Origin: Ilyonectria destructans
Taxonomy: Eukaryota > Ascomycota > Sordariomycetes > Hypocreales > Nectriaceae
NCBI GenBank assembly: GCA_020740775.1
Contig: JAHEWK010000019.1
Coordinates: 744,001-808,000 of the forward strand
Length of the DNA: 64,000 nt
Direction of reading: 5' to 3'
The translations under genes were made by a program, and so were the position numbers. This document shows, in pieces, positions 47,500-59,145 of this stretch (positions are counted from its first letter, which is position 1; each line of letters starts with the position of its first letter). The notes under the pieces were generated by a model that was given only the letters and a program-made list of their open reading frames with translations, made no database searches and was not told the DNA's origin.

Positions 47500-50400
47500 T
47501 ATAAGTCTAGAGAGTATAGCTTACTGTATTAATAGATAGTAGAGCTAAAGCTATATATATCGACCTATTAGTAGTTAATAGGCTGAAGCTACTATAAAAG
47601 GATAAGAAGAATCCTTATATAGTATATAATCTTAAAGGTAATAACTTTAAATATAATAATAGATAGATAATTTAATAGGTTAATTACCTAAAGATATTTA
47701 TTAATAGATAAAATTAAGAAGTTACTCTTAATATTATACTAATAAAGTATTATAATATTATTCTTAAGTATCTATAGCTAATAAAATATAATCTATAGTT
47801 TAACTGGAGAACTGGCCAGATATATATTAATTATAATAATATACTCTCTAGTGAAAATAATAGCAACTTAAAAGATAAAAGATTTCTAATTCTAACTTCT
47901 AAAGATAGTAAGAGTAAGAATTTATATAAGGATATAATAGATATCTTAATACTACTAAAAGGAATATAATATAAATATCAGAAAGGCAAAAAGATATAAC
48001 TCTAAAGAATAATTAGATACCTTTAATAACAGTTTATATAGATAAATAAAAACCTTAAGAATTATAAGAAAATACCTAAAGAAGAATAACTTAAGAATAT
48101 ACTAATATAGTATTATATCTATAAAAAACTCTTTATAGAAGGGTTTAAAATAAAACTACTTAAATTTAATTAATAGAATTATAAAATTATACTAAAAGAT
48201 AGAATAATATCTATATTTTATAAAATCTTTAACCTTAATAAAATATAACTTAATATATATAAAGAATATATTAAAGATATACTATAGAAAGAATATATTA
48301 GGATCTTTAAGTTATTAGCTGGATATTTAGTTATATTTATTCCTAAAAAGAATAGTAAGCTCTAACTTATTATAGACTACTAATAATTAAATAATATTAT
48401 ACTTAAAGATTAAACCTTATTACCTCTTATTATAGAGCCTAAGGACTGACTCTATAGTAAGAAGGTATTTATAGCACTAAATCTAAAGGGAGTATATAAT
48501 CTTATCTATATTAAGAAAGAATATAAATAGAAAACTGCCTTTTAAATTAAATTTAGACTTTATAAATATCTTATTATACCCTTTAGACTTATAAATATAC
48601 TAGCTATATTTTAATAAATAATTAATAATATACTATATAAGTATCTAAATATATTTATTATATACTATTTAAATAATATCCTAATCTTCTCTAACTTAGA
48701 AGAAGAATATATAGAATATATCTATAAGATACTATAAGTACTTTAAGATATAAACTTACTAGTTAAACTAAAGAAGAGTAACTTCTATACCTTAAAAGTA
48801 GAGTTTCTTATATATATTATCTTATATAATAAAATTAGAATAAATCTAAAGAAAATTACTGCAGTTAGTAAATAGCTAAAACTAATAAATATTAAGGAAG
48901 TATAATTATTCCTTAGATTTATTAATTACTACTGAAGATTCCTTAAGGACTTTAGTAGCTATATTATACTACTTATTAAACTTACTAGAAAAAAAGTAAA
49001 CTTTAGATAGAATATTACTATAGAGAAAGTATTTAATACTATTAAAAACCTTATTTTAAGTAAATCTATACTAGCTATCTTTAATCTAAAATAAGAAGTT
49101 AAACTTAAAATAGATTTATTGGACTTTATATAAGATATTTAAATTAATTAAAAGGATAATAACAGACTGTTATACCCTATTACTTTCTTCTCTTATAAAA
49201 TATATAGTACTAAATTTAACTACTCTATTTATAATAAAGAATTTCTTATAATTATTAACTTATTTAAGGAATTTTAATATTGCCTTCTAGAAAGTAAATA
49301 TAAAATTAAGGTCTATATAGACTATAAGAATATCTTATACTTTATAACTATATAAGAACTCAGCAGATAATAACTGTAATATACTGAATATCTATTGGAA
49401 TTTAACTATATAATTATCTATAGAAAAGGATTAAAAAATAGATAAGCTGATACTATCAGTCGATAATATAACTTTAATACCAATAAACCTAAAATAAATA
49501 AATAGATTCTTAATTTTAATATTAAAGGATACCTTAAATAGAAGTATATTATAAGTATATAAAGAACTCAACCTTAACTTAAATACCTAAACTTAATCCG
49601 CGGGGATGGACCCGCATAAGATTTTATAGATTGGGCTTATAGATATACTGGTGAAATCAGGTATCAGAATGGACGTATTATTATCCCCTACTACCACCAG
49701 TACCAAATAGTATAAGAACTACATAAAGATAGACCCTATAATAGAAGTATAGACACCCTATAACAGCTAGTCGCTGAAACCTACAATATATATAGTCTAT
49801 AGAATATACTTTAGTATGCAATTAAGAAATGCCCGGAATATATAAATAAAAACAAGAAAATACTGGGAAATATCTATATTATTATAAATAATAATAAACT
49901 CTACACCTAAATCTAATAATATAATAATAAGCTACCCCCAGACGAAAAAATAGATAAGCTATAAGTTCCTAAAGAACTATAGTGCTAATTTATACAGAAA
50001 GTATATAAACTTCCACTATATAGATATTAGGGAGTTAATAAAACCCTTAAATAAGTCAGAATGATATATTAATTCCCTAAGATAAAGATAGTAGTATAAG
50101 CTATCACTAAGTAATACCTACTTTATAATAAAATTAAGACTTAATACTATAAACTATATAGAAAACTGTAACTTCTATTAGTTACTAAGTAACTATAAGA
50201 TTTTATTACTATAGATTTTATTACTAAATTACCTCTATTAGAAGATTCTATAACTGGAGTTATATATAATAGTATTCTTATTATTATAGACAGACTTATA
50301 AAATTTTCCTATTTTATATCCTACTAGAAGTTAATAGATATAGAGCAGTTTACTTATATCTTCCTGAGATATATTATTAGTATTTATAGGCTACTCTTAG

Positions 50401-51170
50401 AGATTCTCTTTAATAGAGAACTTCTATTTGCTTTTAAATTTTAGTAAGTACTAATAGACTATTTGGAATTAAACTATTAACTTATAATAGTATACTGAGT
50501 GTAAATTAGCAGATAGATAGAATAAATAAACTAAATACTGAAATAATATCTTTAATACTATATTAACTATAAATAGAATAATTAGATTAAGAAGCTTCTA
50601 ATTGTATAGTTAAGCTATAATACTGTAATAAATAAAAGTATAAAGATTACCTAAGTATATACTAACTTTAGATTTATCTTTAATACCTATTATATAGATA
50701 GAGATAGAAAGATTATTCCTAAAGTTATTTTTATAATAGAAAAATTAAAAAATCTATATAAAAAAATAAAGATTAAACTTAAATTTATTAGAAATTAGAT
50801 AAGAAAATATTACAATAAAAAATAGATAAAGAGACTATTCTTCCAGAAGGAAGATATAGTTCTTCTTACTATAAAAAACATTAAAATAAAATAATAAAAT
50901 AAAAAACTGAACTATAAATATATTAGCCTCTATAAAATTCTTAAAAAAATCTCAGAAAATAACTACTAGCTAGACTTACTGCTAAAAGTTAGACTTCACT
51001 CTATTTTCTATATCTTATTTCTTAAGAGTATAAAAAGTATAATTATAACTAAATTTAATAAGAAATAAAAAATAGAAGTTAAAGAAACTTAAGGAATATA
51101 AAGTTAAGAAGATTCTTAAGATATAAAAAGTTAATAATAAGATTAAATACCTTATTAAGTAGAAAAACTA
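47500..51170 (+). pseudogene. pol of the outer Gypsy (protease, RT, RNase H, integrase)
   Basis: The protease active site is LIDSRAKAIYID near 47530 (from LIDSG). Reverse transcriptase is at about 48120-48960, with ALNLKGVYNLI (from ALDLKGAYNLI) and YYLNNILIFSN (from YLDDILIFS), aspartates changed to Asn by G-to-A. RNase H runs to NR-ADTISR near 49450. Integrase core text such as FITIDFITKLPLLED lies near 50210 and the C-terminal domain near 50940 (YKILKKISENNY-LDLLLKV). Stops are TAA/TAG at former Gln/Trp codons. It is clearly dead. Confidence 0.88.
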
Positions 51171-51339
51171 CCCTAAGAGTAATAACCAGTAGGAACTAGC
51201 TAAAAACCTCACCTATATATAATACCTCCTAAAGGATTTTTATTAATAATAATAGAAAAAGAAAAAAAATTGAATATAACACTAAGAATAACAGACTAAT
51301 TAATTATATCTACAGCCCCTAATAACTGAGCTTCCCCAA

Positions 51340-51775
51340 TAGCCTGCTGCTCAGCAAGCAGTACATCCTCCTGGGAATATACCCCATTTACCTTATCTAC
51401 ATCGCGCATACCCCGCAAAAATAATATAGAACTTTATTTACAAAGGGAACAACGCTAAGTACGCAAACAAGCCAACCTGGCTAATATTTCAGCAAGAACC
51501 TCTTCAGCCTATTCAATATCAGCTTCAAGCTTCTATTAAGCTTCTAAATTCCGAGATACTACAACGGAAATATTAGCGAGCAAACCAACGAGCAGAAGTA
51601 AGCAACCTACAGAAAGAAGTCATATTGGAGCTATCATACAAACGACCACGGCAAATATACTCGCCATAACGAGACAATTTTGCCGAAATCCGGCACACCT
51701 TCTGGTTATTAAAACAATATGTATAAGATATGATTTCCTGGCCTTTCTGGTTGATAATACGCATAAGAAGGGAAT
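51340..51775 (-). pseudogene. Antisense reading frame between pol and 3' LTR of the outer Gypsy
   Basis: On the strand opposite to pol, after a conserved frame of 63 codons (51764-51573), the reading continues with KLEADIE-AEEVLAEISQVGL and FPL-IKFYII. This helical, Glu/Leu-rich text resembles a family of fungal proteins often predicted in repeat-rich regions. Its base composition is near normal in contrast to pol. The inner element has a counterpart in the equivalent place. No function is known. Confidence 0.5.
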
Positions 51776-52245
51776 GCTATAAAGCTTTAGTAGATTTCTA
51801 GATGCACCCTAATATAACAATCAGTATGTAGGAATATTTAAGGAAGTAAGTTGGACCTATAGATATATAAGGAGGTAAGGAAATCTATAATAAGACCTTA
51901 AGGATAAGGCTAATAAAAGGGAGATATTATATTACAGCCCAGGTTGAGACCAGGCGGTCACAACCAGCAGAACTATAATATACCTACTTTTCTTCTCTAA
52001 TTAAGAATGGATCACTTAGATTACTACTGTAATTCTTACGATCTATTATAAAGAATCACTTAGATTACTATTATAATCCTTATAATTCCTATAGTATATA
52101 TATATATTCACTTAGTACTTTTATAGAGATATAGCCTTACTAGCTATTAATATACTTAGTTATATTAAATCTACTATTCTACTCAATTATAAATACTATA
52201 CTACTAAACCTACTCTATACCCTTAGGCTAGACCTAACTGTTATA

Positions 52246-54680
52246 TATAGTAAGTAAATCTAAGGCTATTCTAGATAACTGGGGGTATTTAAGCTGCCTT
52301 ATATACCAGTATTTATAGGGATTTATAATAGAAGTATCAGAATTCTTAATATTATACTGCTACTGCTTATATTTATTAAGATCTAGACTGCTAACTGAGG
52401 ACCTAAGGGATTAAGCTGAGGATTAAATAGGCAACTTACTAATAGAAATCCCTCCAGCTGTTAGTTCTTACTTTTTTATACACTATACTGTAAACTTATT
52501 TTTAGAGGTTTTTAGCTGCTTATTAGCAGGCAATTTAATCTCTGGATTATTAACCTTAAGGTCTTTATACTCCCTCCTCTAGAGATCCTAGATAATCTCC
52601 TTCGCCTTAGTAATCTATAGCTATCTTTTCTTATTATCTCTCTATAAATCGTTAAATAGTGCCTACCAATAGACAGAATAGAGAATTATAGCACTATAGA
52701 TTAAGGGACTATTATTTAAATACTTATAGTATTTATTCAATTTAAGCTAACTCGGGTTAATATTAACAGTAAGATAGAAGCTATCTGGAAAATTAGCAAC
52801 TACTCTTTTTATAGATTTAAGAGCTTTAAGAAGAAATTTATATATATAAATAAGATTCCAGCTTATACCTATATAAGTCAGCTGTTAGAATAAGAATTAA
52901 GCCCTTTTTAAGAAGTCTAAGGCTTATTAGATAGTAGGGGCTTAATTTTATTTTCTTTAATCTTTCTTTAGTATTTCCTCTATCTATTACCCTTAAGGCT
53001 TTTTATAACTAGCTAGAAGTTAAGTAATATTATAAAGAGTCCTAAGTATATACTAATTATCAGTTATTATTAATTCTCTTCCCTTAGAAAGAAGAGCTAC
53101 TTAAAACCCTTTTTGATATTACTAGCTTTAGTTAAATTAACTTTCTCCTACTTATTTAATACTCTCTAGATAAAAGAATTATAAAATAGCCTTAAAATAA
53201 AAGTATACTTAATTATTAAAAATTAAAAAAGCTACTAAATAGTATTATTAACTATAACTCTAACTGGATAGTATTTCTTAAGCTGAGTGTTATTAGAGAG
53301 TTAGCTCTTAATAGTCTATACCTTCTTAAGTATATCAGTCTATATATTTAATATGCTTACCTTCTAGGGCTTTATAAGTATAGTAAATAAAATTGGGAGC
53401 TAGGCTACCTATAACAGTAAAGTTATACTATTTTCCAATAGAATCTTACCTTCTTTAGACTTTATACTCTTTTGCTGCTATATAAAGTTCTTTAAAGATC
53501 TCTTTCTTAAAAGTATTTAGGTTCTTACTATATAATATCTATTTTACTACTATATTAATAATATAGCTAAACAGTAAAACTATTACTTATTCCAGTTGAA
53601 TTTAAATTCTAATATAAGCTTCCCTATTAAGGTTTTATTAATACCGGCGTTATTTAGTATAAAATATCTGAATTTATTGCCGATTTTATACTCTTAAATA
53701 ATCTTAATAATCTGCCCGGCGATATTCTCACCTATATATTACTCTATAAGCTCAGGCAGGCTGAGGATATATTTCTATAGCTAATTATTAGAATCCCAAA
53801 ATATATATATAATACTATATAAGGTATATTAGTTACTAGATTTCCAGCTATTATACTGAATATAGATTTATTCTAGACTCTTTTATAAAATATTCTTTAC
53901 TCTATCTTTATTATTAGTAAATTCTCATTCTGTAATAGTATATACAGTTATATTAGTAATATTAGCTCTTATAATCTTAATAGATAGATTAAGATAGTTA
54001 AAAATATCTTAAAAATCTTAATTATTAATACTTAAGAAGAATTAATTAGAATTAATAATTTAGTTAATAAGTTTCTACTAAAATACAGTTTTATTAAAAT
54101 ATTTAATTAGAGTATTAATTAAATCTTATTTCTTTAGCTTCTTAGAGTTTAACTGTAGGATTATTATAATAAACTGATATACTTTCTTAGATATCTTTAT
54201 AGACTTTTACCTCTTATCTATTAAATCTATAATACTATTATAGTCTATATATATATAACTCTTAGCATTCTATAACTCTTTAATAGTATAACTCTTTAGC
54301 TTTAGCTGCTTTTACTTAATATAAAGATAATATATCTATTAGTATTCCTACTTCTAGGCATTCTAGATATTATAGCCAAACTGATATACCTATTAACACA
54401 CTTAGCTATCTCTCTCCATTAAGGTCCAGCCTTTATAGAGCTAAAAGAGTTATTAATTATCTTCTTCTATACATTCTGGAATAGATATAGTTAACTTAGT
54501 AGGATAGAGGGTGGCTATTTTAATTTAGGGTAGTAATATAAGTAATAGTAAAGCCTTCAGAATTAACTTATTTAAACTTATATACGGATAAAATAGGGTG
54601 GTAAATCGATATTATTATATTGTTATAGGCGATAGAAAGTACTTAGGGTATGCGCTATTTCACAAAGAAATCTAGATATT
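52246..54680. other. RIP-eroded repeat DNA, class unknown
   Basis: AT-rich, with TA-dominated sequence and stops in all frames. No long frame or clear terminal repeats were found. It ends where the base composition returns to normal near 54680. Confidence 0.6.
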
Positions 54681-54791
54681 TTAAACCCCACCTAAAATTT
54701 CTATTCCTTTCTATAATTTCCATATGTAGAATATGTGGAAGGGGCTCTGTGGCGTGGATATGGAAATGCTGAAGCCCACGTGGAATGGAAT

Positions 54792-54952
54792 TGATCCGTG
54801 GGTTATGTGGACTATGGGGGTAAGGTTATGTGTAGTAAGTAAGATGTCTTGTCTATGGATAAGCTGAGCAGATTGTCTTATATGACGGCTAACCGCTCAG
54901 TAGATGCCTGGCTTGCCAGGCATCCCTAGGATACGGCTAGCTGCACGCATCA
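54792..54952 (+). mobile_element. 161-bp TG...CA element, copy 2
   Basis: Same element as at 20558-20718, differing at only a few positions, and exactly the same length. It starts TGATCCGTGG and ends GCACGCATCA, and is flanked by GGAAT at 54787-54791 and 54953-54957. The site before insertion was a TGGAATGGAAT-type repeat. Confidence 0.88.
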
Positions 54953-54957
54953 GGAAT

Positions 54958-55485
54958 GGAATGGATATGGATCTACATTATGGATCCATATGTGGATTTT
55001 GTGGTATGGATTTGAACCCTGAAGGTGAAGCAAGTCGCGGAAAGGGACAGGAAGTCGGGGGGTGGTATAGGCGGCTTATATAGAGGAGTAATTCCAAATC
55101 CTTGATACACCACCTTCGTCGAGCCTTCAGGGGCTGTGACGGATATAGTGTTAGAGGAAGAAACCTTGATATATTCGCAAAGCGATTGGCGAAGAACAGA
55201 ACGCGGCTGACATTGTAAAGTCACTACGGTTTCAAGGCAAGACGGCGTCTGTCTCTGTATCTCAGGGTGGAATGGTTTCTGAGCTTCTACCGGAGCAAAG
55301 GATCAGGGGAGACCCGGGGTAAGACGTAGAGAACGGATTCTCGGACTAGGCAGGAGTAAGACCCGGGGTCGGGTGGTAGGAGGTCATGGAGAAGGTGGCA
55401 GGATTATTTATCTGGGGCCCTGCGTCGTATTTTATGCAGCGTGGCAGAAATACTGACATAAGAGAGCTAGTGAAGGCGATTCGTT
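54958..55485. other. Intergenic, no gene supported
   Basis: A minus-strand frame of 83 codons (55224-54973) has no recognisable domain. The region is rich in GGATATGGAT-like words on its left. Confidence 0.4.
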
Positions 55486-56220
55486 ATGGAGAAGGAGAGT
55501 CTAGCCGACCAGTTCCGTCGATAGGATGCGCGCAATCGCGAAAATATAGCGCTTGCCGATCTGGGAATCCATATATCGGCGGACATCTTCGAGGCTGCGC
55601 AGCGGCAGTTCCAGGAGGCGGCTAGGATAGAGAGCAACTCAGTGCCGCTAGGAGCGGTCGACGCTCCGGGGCTGGCGGATCTCGGCATCCTGACGTCGGC
55701 CGGCATTTTACAGGCGACGCAAAGAGAGTACGAACAACCGAGGGAGTCTGGCAGCGTCGAGAGGCAGCCAAGGAGCCTAGAAGACAGACTGGGAAATAAC
55801 GAGCTTGCAAGGCTGGGAAACAACCAGCCCGCAAGGCCTGCCTTGTTCCAGTCCGTTCAGATGGACGGAGGCAGCAGGGTGCCGTTAGCCCCACGGCTGG
55901 CCAGCGAGGACGAAGCGCACAATCAGCCGAATACGGCGATGCTCGCGGGACCAGATTTCCGTCCATCGGCGGAAATGATGGAGGCTGGGCGAAGGTCTCT
56001 GGTCGCAGGTCTGGGGCTTCGGACGGTGGCTGATATTTCCGAGGAGTCGAGAAACGAAAATTTTCGGCAACGGAGACGGGCGAGGACGGTGCTCCTTCTG
56101 CCGGGCCTAGTCGGCAGCCGGGAAGGAAGAGAGCGGGTTCTGGCCGCACTGATCAGCCAGCGCCAAAGCGCAAGAGGACCGCGGTCGAGGGAGCACCAGC
56201 CCTTGTCTGAAACTATGTAA
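55486..56220 (+). pseudogene. Unrecognised protein with an internal repeat, broken by a stop
   Basis: From ATG at 55486 the frame reads MEKESLADQFRR, a TAG at 55522, then DARNRENIALADLGIHIS and so on to 56220. Two adjacent segments are copies of each other: LADLGIHISADIFEAAQRQF and LADLGILTSAGILQATQREY. The last 60 codons make more sense in another frame, where GRKRAGSGRTDQPAPKRKRT gives a basic, nuclear-localisation-like tail, so a frameshift near 56060 is likely. I do not know the family; a transposon-borne protein is possible. Confidence 0.4.
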
Positions 56221-56360
56221 GGAACGAAAAGGGAAGCGCTGATTGCTAACGGCGTCTGGCTTTTCCGTTAAGTTCCGACCAGCGTCCCTTGCAAGCGTCG
56301 CTAATGCGATGGTCTCCTTACCCCATAAGGGAAACGGACCAATAAAAGACAGGGAATAGA

Positions 56361-57205
56361 AATGGAGGACCTACCAGCAAACGCTGAGCGAGGCGTGTCA
56401 CTCTAGGCGGCAGCATATTTCATCCTCGGACGCCTCAGTGCAGGAACCGTTGACATTCTAGCTTGGCCGCACAGTTCCCTCGTCACTGGGAAATCGCCAC
56501 AGCAGACAGCAACCTCACTCTCCACGGATTCCGTCGCTTCAAAACTACGCATTTGCTGAATCTGCGATATCTTGAGGCCGAGATCGCTGCAATCGACCAC
56601 CTGATCTATCAACTTGGCCTGAGTCTGAATTTGGAGCCTGATTGCACCGACAGACTGGGCATAAAACACTGTCAAAAAGATGAGGACGTGCCCCTCAATT
56701 GGCACCGCCCTGACCGAAAATCTGATACAAAAACTTCGCAGATTATTGAAGGGGTATGGTAGGTTGGTATTCTGAGCTCTAAGAACCAATACTGATTGCG
56801 TCTAGATGAGGCCTTAATTGCCTTCAACTCCGTCATGTCTATGGACGCATTGTCGCTTCTGGACAATGAAAAACAGGCCAATCTGAGAACGGAACTGACT
56901 TTGTACGAGAAATACAACACTAGGCTTCTGAGAGTTGATCAGCGACCCCGGGCGCGACAAGATCCACTTCAACGATATATCCACAAGCTGCTGAGAATAT
57001 TTCGATACAAGATCATGGCCAAAGTTCCCCCTAGCGATGAAGAAGGAAATACTTCAATGAGGATTAGTCCGAAGTGGTCATCTCAAAATAACGCCCTAAT
57101 AGCTGATATCACAGCGCGGGTCATTGCCACGATGGTGACGGGCATCTTCTTAACAGTGCCTCTACTAGGGGGTCTCGGTCCCAGCACAGCTCCACCCCCC
57201 GTTCG
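56361..57205 (+). pseudogene. DUF6594-type membrane protein gene, frameshifted and cut off at the 3' end
   Basis: The second coding piece (from about 56461) reads FPRHWE, LTLHGFRRFKTTHLLNLRYL, AEIAAIDHLIYQLGLSLNLE and LGIKHCQKDEDVP. After an intron at about 56760-56806 (GTAGGT...GTCTAG) it continues DEALIAFNSVMSMDALSLLD, LRTELTLYEKYNTRLLRVD, HKLLRIFRYKIMAKVP and VIATMVTGIFLTVPL. I recognise this order as the fungal DUF6594 family, soluble domain then C-terminal membrane helices. A run of CCCC near 56692 appears to hold one extra base, shifting the frame before GTALTENLIQKL. The normal C-terminal helices are missing: sequence homology stops near 57165, where pogo-type DNA begins. Confidence 0.65.
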
Positions 57206-57214
57206 TCCCTCACG

Positions 57215-59145
57215 GGGGGGTCGTTGACCTAGCCAAAAGTCGTTGACTTGACCAAAAATGGTACATCTTGCCCCACGTTAAATTGGGCGATAGCAATGTA
57301 CCTCGGTTAAAGTGGTAATCCTGTGTTACTTGCATCTAGTGGAGTCACAACAGCAAACCGGGAAATGTAAGTCATGTGCGTAATTGACTCCATCACCAAC
57401 TCCTTCACTTCCTAGCTGTCTGACTCGTCTTTTGGGCCCAGGAACTCGCCTATGCTGACTACAATGGTGTTCTCACATGTAACTTCAATATCGCTTGTCT
57501 CAGTTAACATTCGCCTCTCCCCAGCAGCCCGCTCCTGCTCACTAAGAATGAAGAAGTTGACAGCTTCTTGAACTACTTCTGGGTCGTAGTCAAGTGGCCA
57601 ATTTGCTGTTCCTTGCCATGAGTTTTCCGGTTTCCCCCTATGTTGAAGCTGGCGGTGAAGAGCATACTTTTGGGACATCCACTTGTCTGAAGAGAGGTGA
57701 ATCTGCCGGCCAGTCTTAGCCCACTGGCCTCTCTTGTAGTGACTCTGCTTGAAGCCTAAGATGCTGCTTCTAACTACAGCTCTGACATCTCGTAGCCAGC
57801 TGCGTAAATATTGACTCTCATCTTTCGTGTCTCTCCTGAAAATCCGCTTCTTCTCATCAGCCTGTGCGGCCAGTCTGTTGTGGTCATCTTTAGCGACACG
57901 AAGCCTGACATCTTCGACACGAATTGGGCCGTACTTTGCTATAATTGCTGGCCTTGCTTGCACAGCTGACCCTCTGATAGAGGACTCTTTGAGACGGTGC
58001 ATCTCTTTGGTTGCTGTAATGCCATTATAACTAAGGTGTTGCTAGCATTAGTTGCGTAGTCAAAGACCCGCATAACTGAGGGGGTCAACGGCACACCAGA
58101 AGTTATGGATGTGTGCAGCCGTAGGCACACATAATCCTGATATCTCTGTATCCGCCGCATCGGAAGAGGCGGTGTAGGGGCGTTGGCCCAGTCATATGCC
58201 TGTAACGGCACACGCTTAGGGGTCCTTGGAGTCCTTGGGATCCGAGGACCGGGGGTGTGACCGGGGGTGTGACCAGGTATATGTTCCGGTAGCAACGGTG
58301 AAGACGGCCCTACTGATACATAGCCTGGAAGCAAGTCACGGGACTGCTCGGCAGCCAATGAGGACAGCGGATCAACCAGTTGGTCAAGGACTTTAGCAGG
58401 GTTATGAGGGAAGAGGCCGCATTTCTCCCAGGCAGATAATATCGTGATCTTCTTGAAGGTATGCTCACGGATCTCTTGAAGGTGGAATAGGAAGCCAGTC
58501 TTATTAACGTTACCAGCGCCGTCAGCAATTTCCCGATACAGGATATGCTGGTGCCACTGTTTGTAGGCGTTGAAAACGCCCACATCTAGAGGCTGAAGAT
58601 AATGCGTAAGATGTGGAGGCATAGGGAAAAGCTCGATGTTATGTTGACTGCAGAAATAGAATATTTCATGCGTAAAGTGGCTTTCACAGCCATCCATAAG
58701 AAGAACGCGTTTCTCTTCAGGATCGGAAGGCCAGGTCAGCTTCTCGAAGTGTTCCGCCCACTCAAGGGCAAGGATGTCATTGATATAGCCCTTGGCGTTG
58801 GTAGTAATCGTAGTATCTTCATGCAGTCGATTCGTAACGAATTTGACAGGAATAGTGACACCAGGAAGGATGAGAAATGGAGGAATAGAGGCTCCAGCTG
58901 CAGATGTCGGTTCAACTACAGTCACAGAGACAGTGTCATGTGCATTGGTTAGGACTGGCTGCTCAATTTCCCGGAAAGTCCAAACAAATGTGCCCTTTTG
59001 AAGATATCCAACCATAAAGCCGGTCTCATCGAAATTCCAGATATTCTCACGCTTGATGCTATTGTCTTCGATGAATGCGTGGAAATCGCGGAAAAAAGCT
59101 TCAATGTGGGTGCGGTCTGCCATTGCTTTCCTCTTCAGATATTTG
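57215..59145 (-). mobile_element. pogo-type transposon, 5'-truncated
   Basis: The left end carries two direct 20-bp-class repeats, GTCGTTGACCTAGCCAAAA and GTCGTTGACTTGACCAAAA (about 57220-57262), of the subterminal kind seen in pogo/Fot elements. The other end is missing: the transposase reading runs straight into cytochrome P450 sequence at about 59140. It is therefore a truncated copy with about 1.9 kb left. Base composition is normal and RIP is not evident. Confidence 0.75.
57412..59145 (-). pseudogene. pogo-family DDE transposase, N-terminus lost and one frameshift
   Basis: Starting from SKYLKRKAMADRTHIEAFF the DDE domain is excellent: ENIWNFDETGFMVG (first Asp), RVLLMDGCESHFTHEIF (second Asp) and HYLQPLDVGVFNAYKQWHQH (third Asp). 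Then come FKKITILSAWEKCGLFPHNP and a Pro-rich stretch with HTPGHTPGPRIPRTPRTPKR. A frameshift near 58000 moves the reading to the frame IRGSAVQARPAIIAKYG, with a charged tail ending at 57412. The N-terminal helix-turn-helix and CENP-B-like domains are absent. The catalytic core looks intact but the protein as a whole is not. Confidence 0.88.

Larger units (their letters stand above)
35957..52245 (+). mobile_element. Outer Gypsy/Ty3 LTR retrotransposon, split by a second Gypsy element
   Basis: The 5' LTR is 35957-36320 and the 3' LTR 51930-52245; the latter lacks about 45 bp present in the former. Both start TATTACAGC (from TGTTACAGC) and end near CTATTACA or CTGTTATA. Flanks TATAA and TATAG are compatible with a decayed 5-bp duplication. 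Without the inner 8.15-kb element the unit is about 8.1 kb, a full-length size. Order on the plus strand is gag, protease, reverse transcriptase, RNase H, integrase, which is the Gypsy order. It is inactivated by hundreds of RIP-type stops. Confidence 0.9.
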
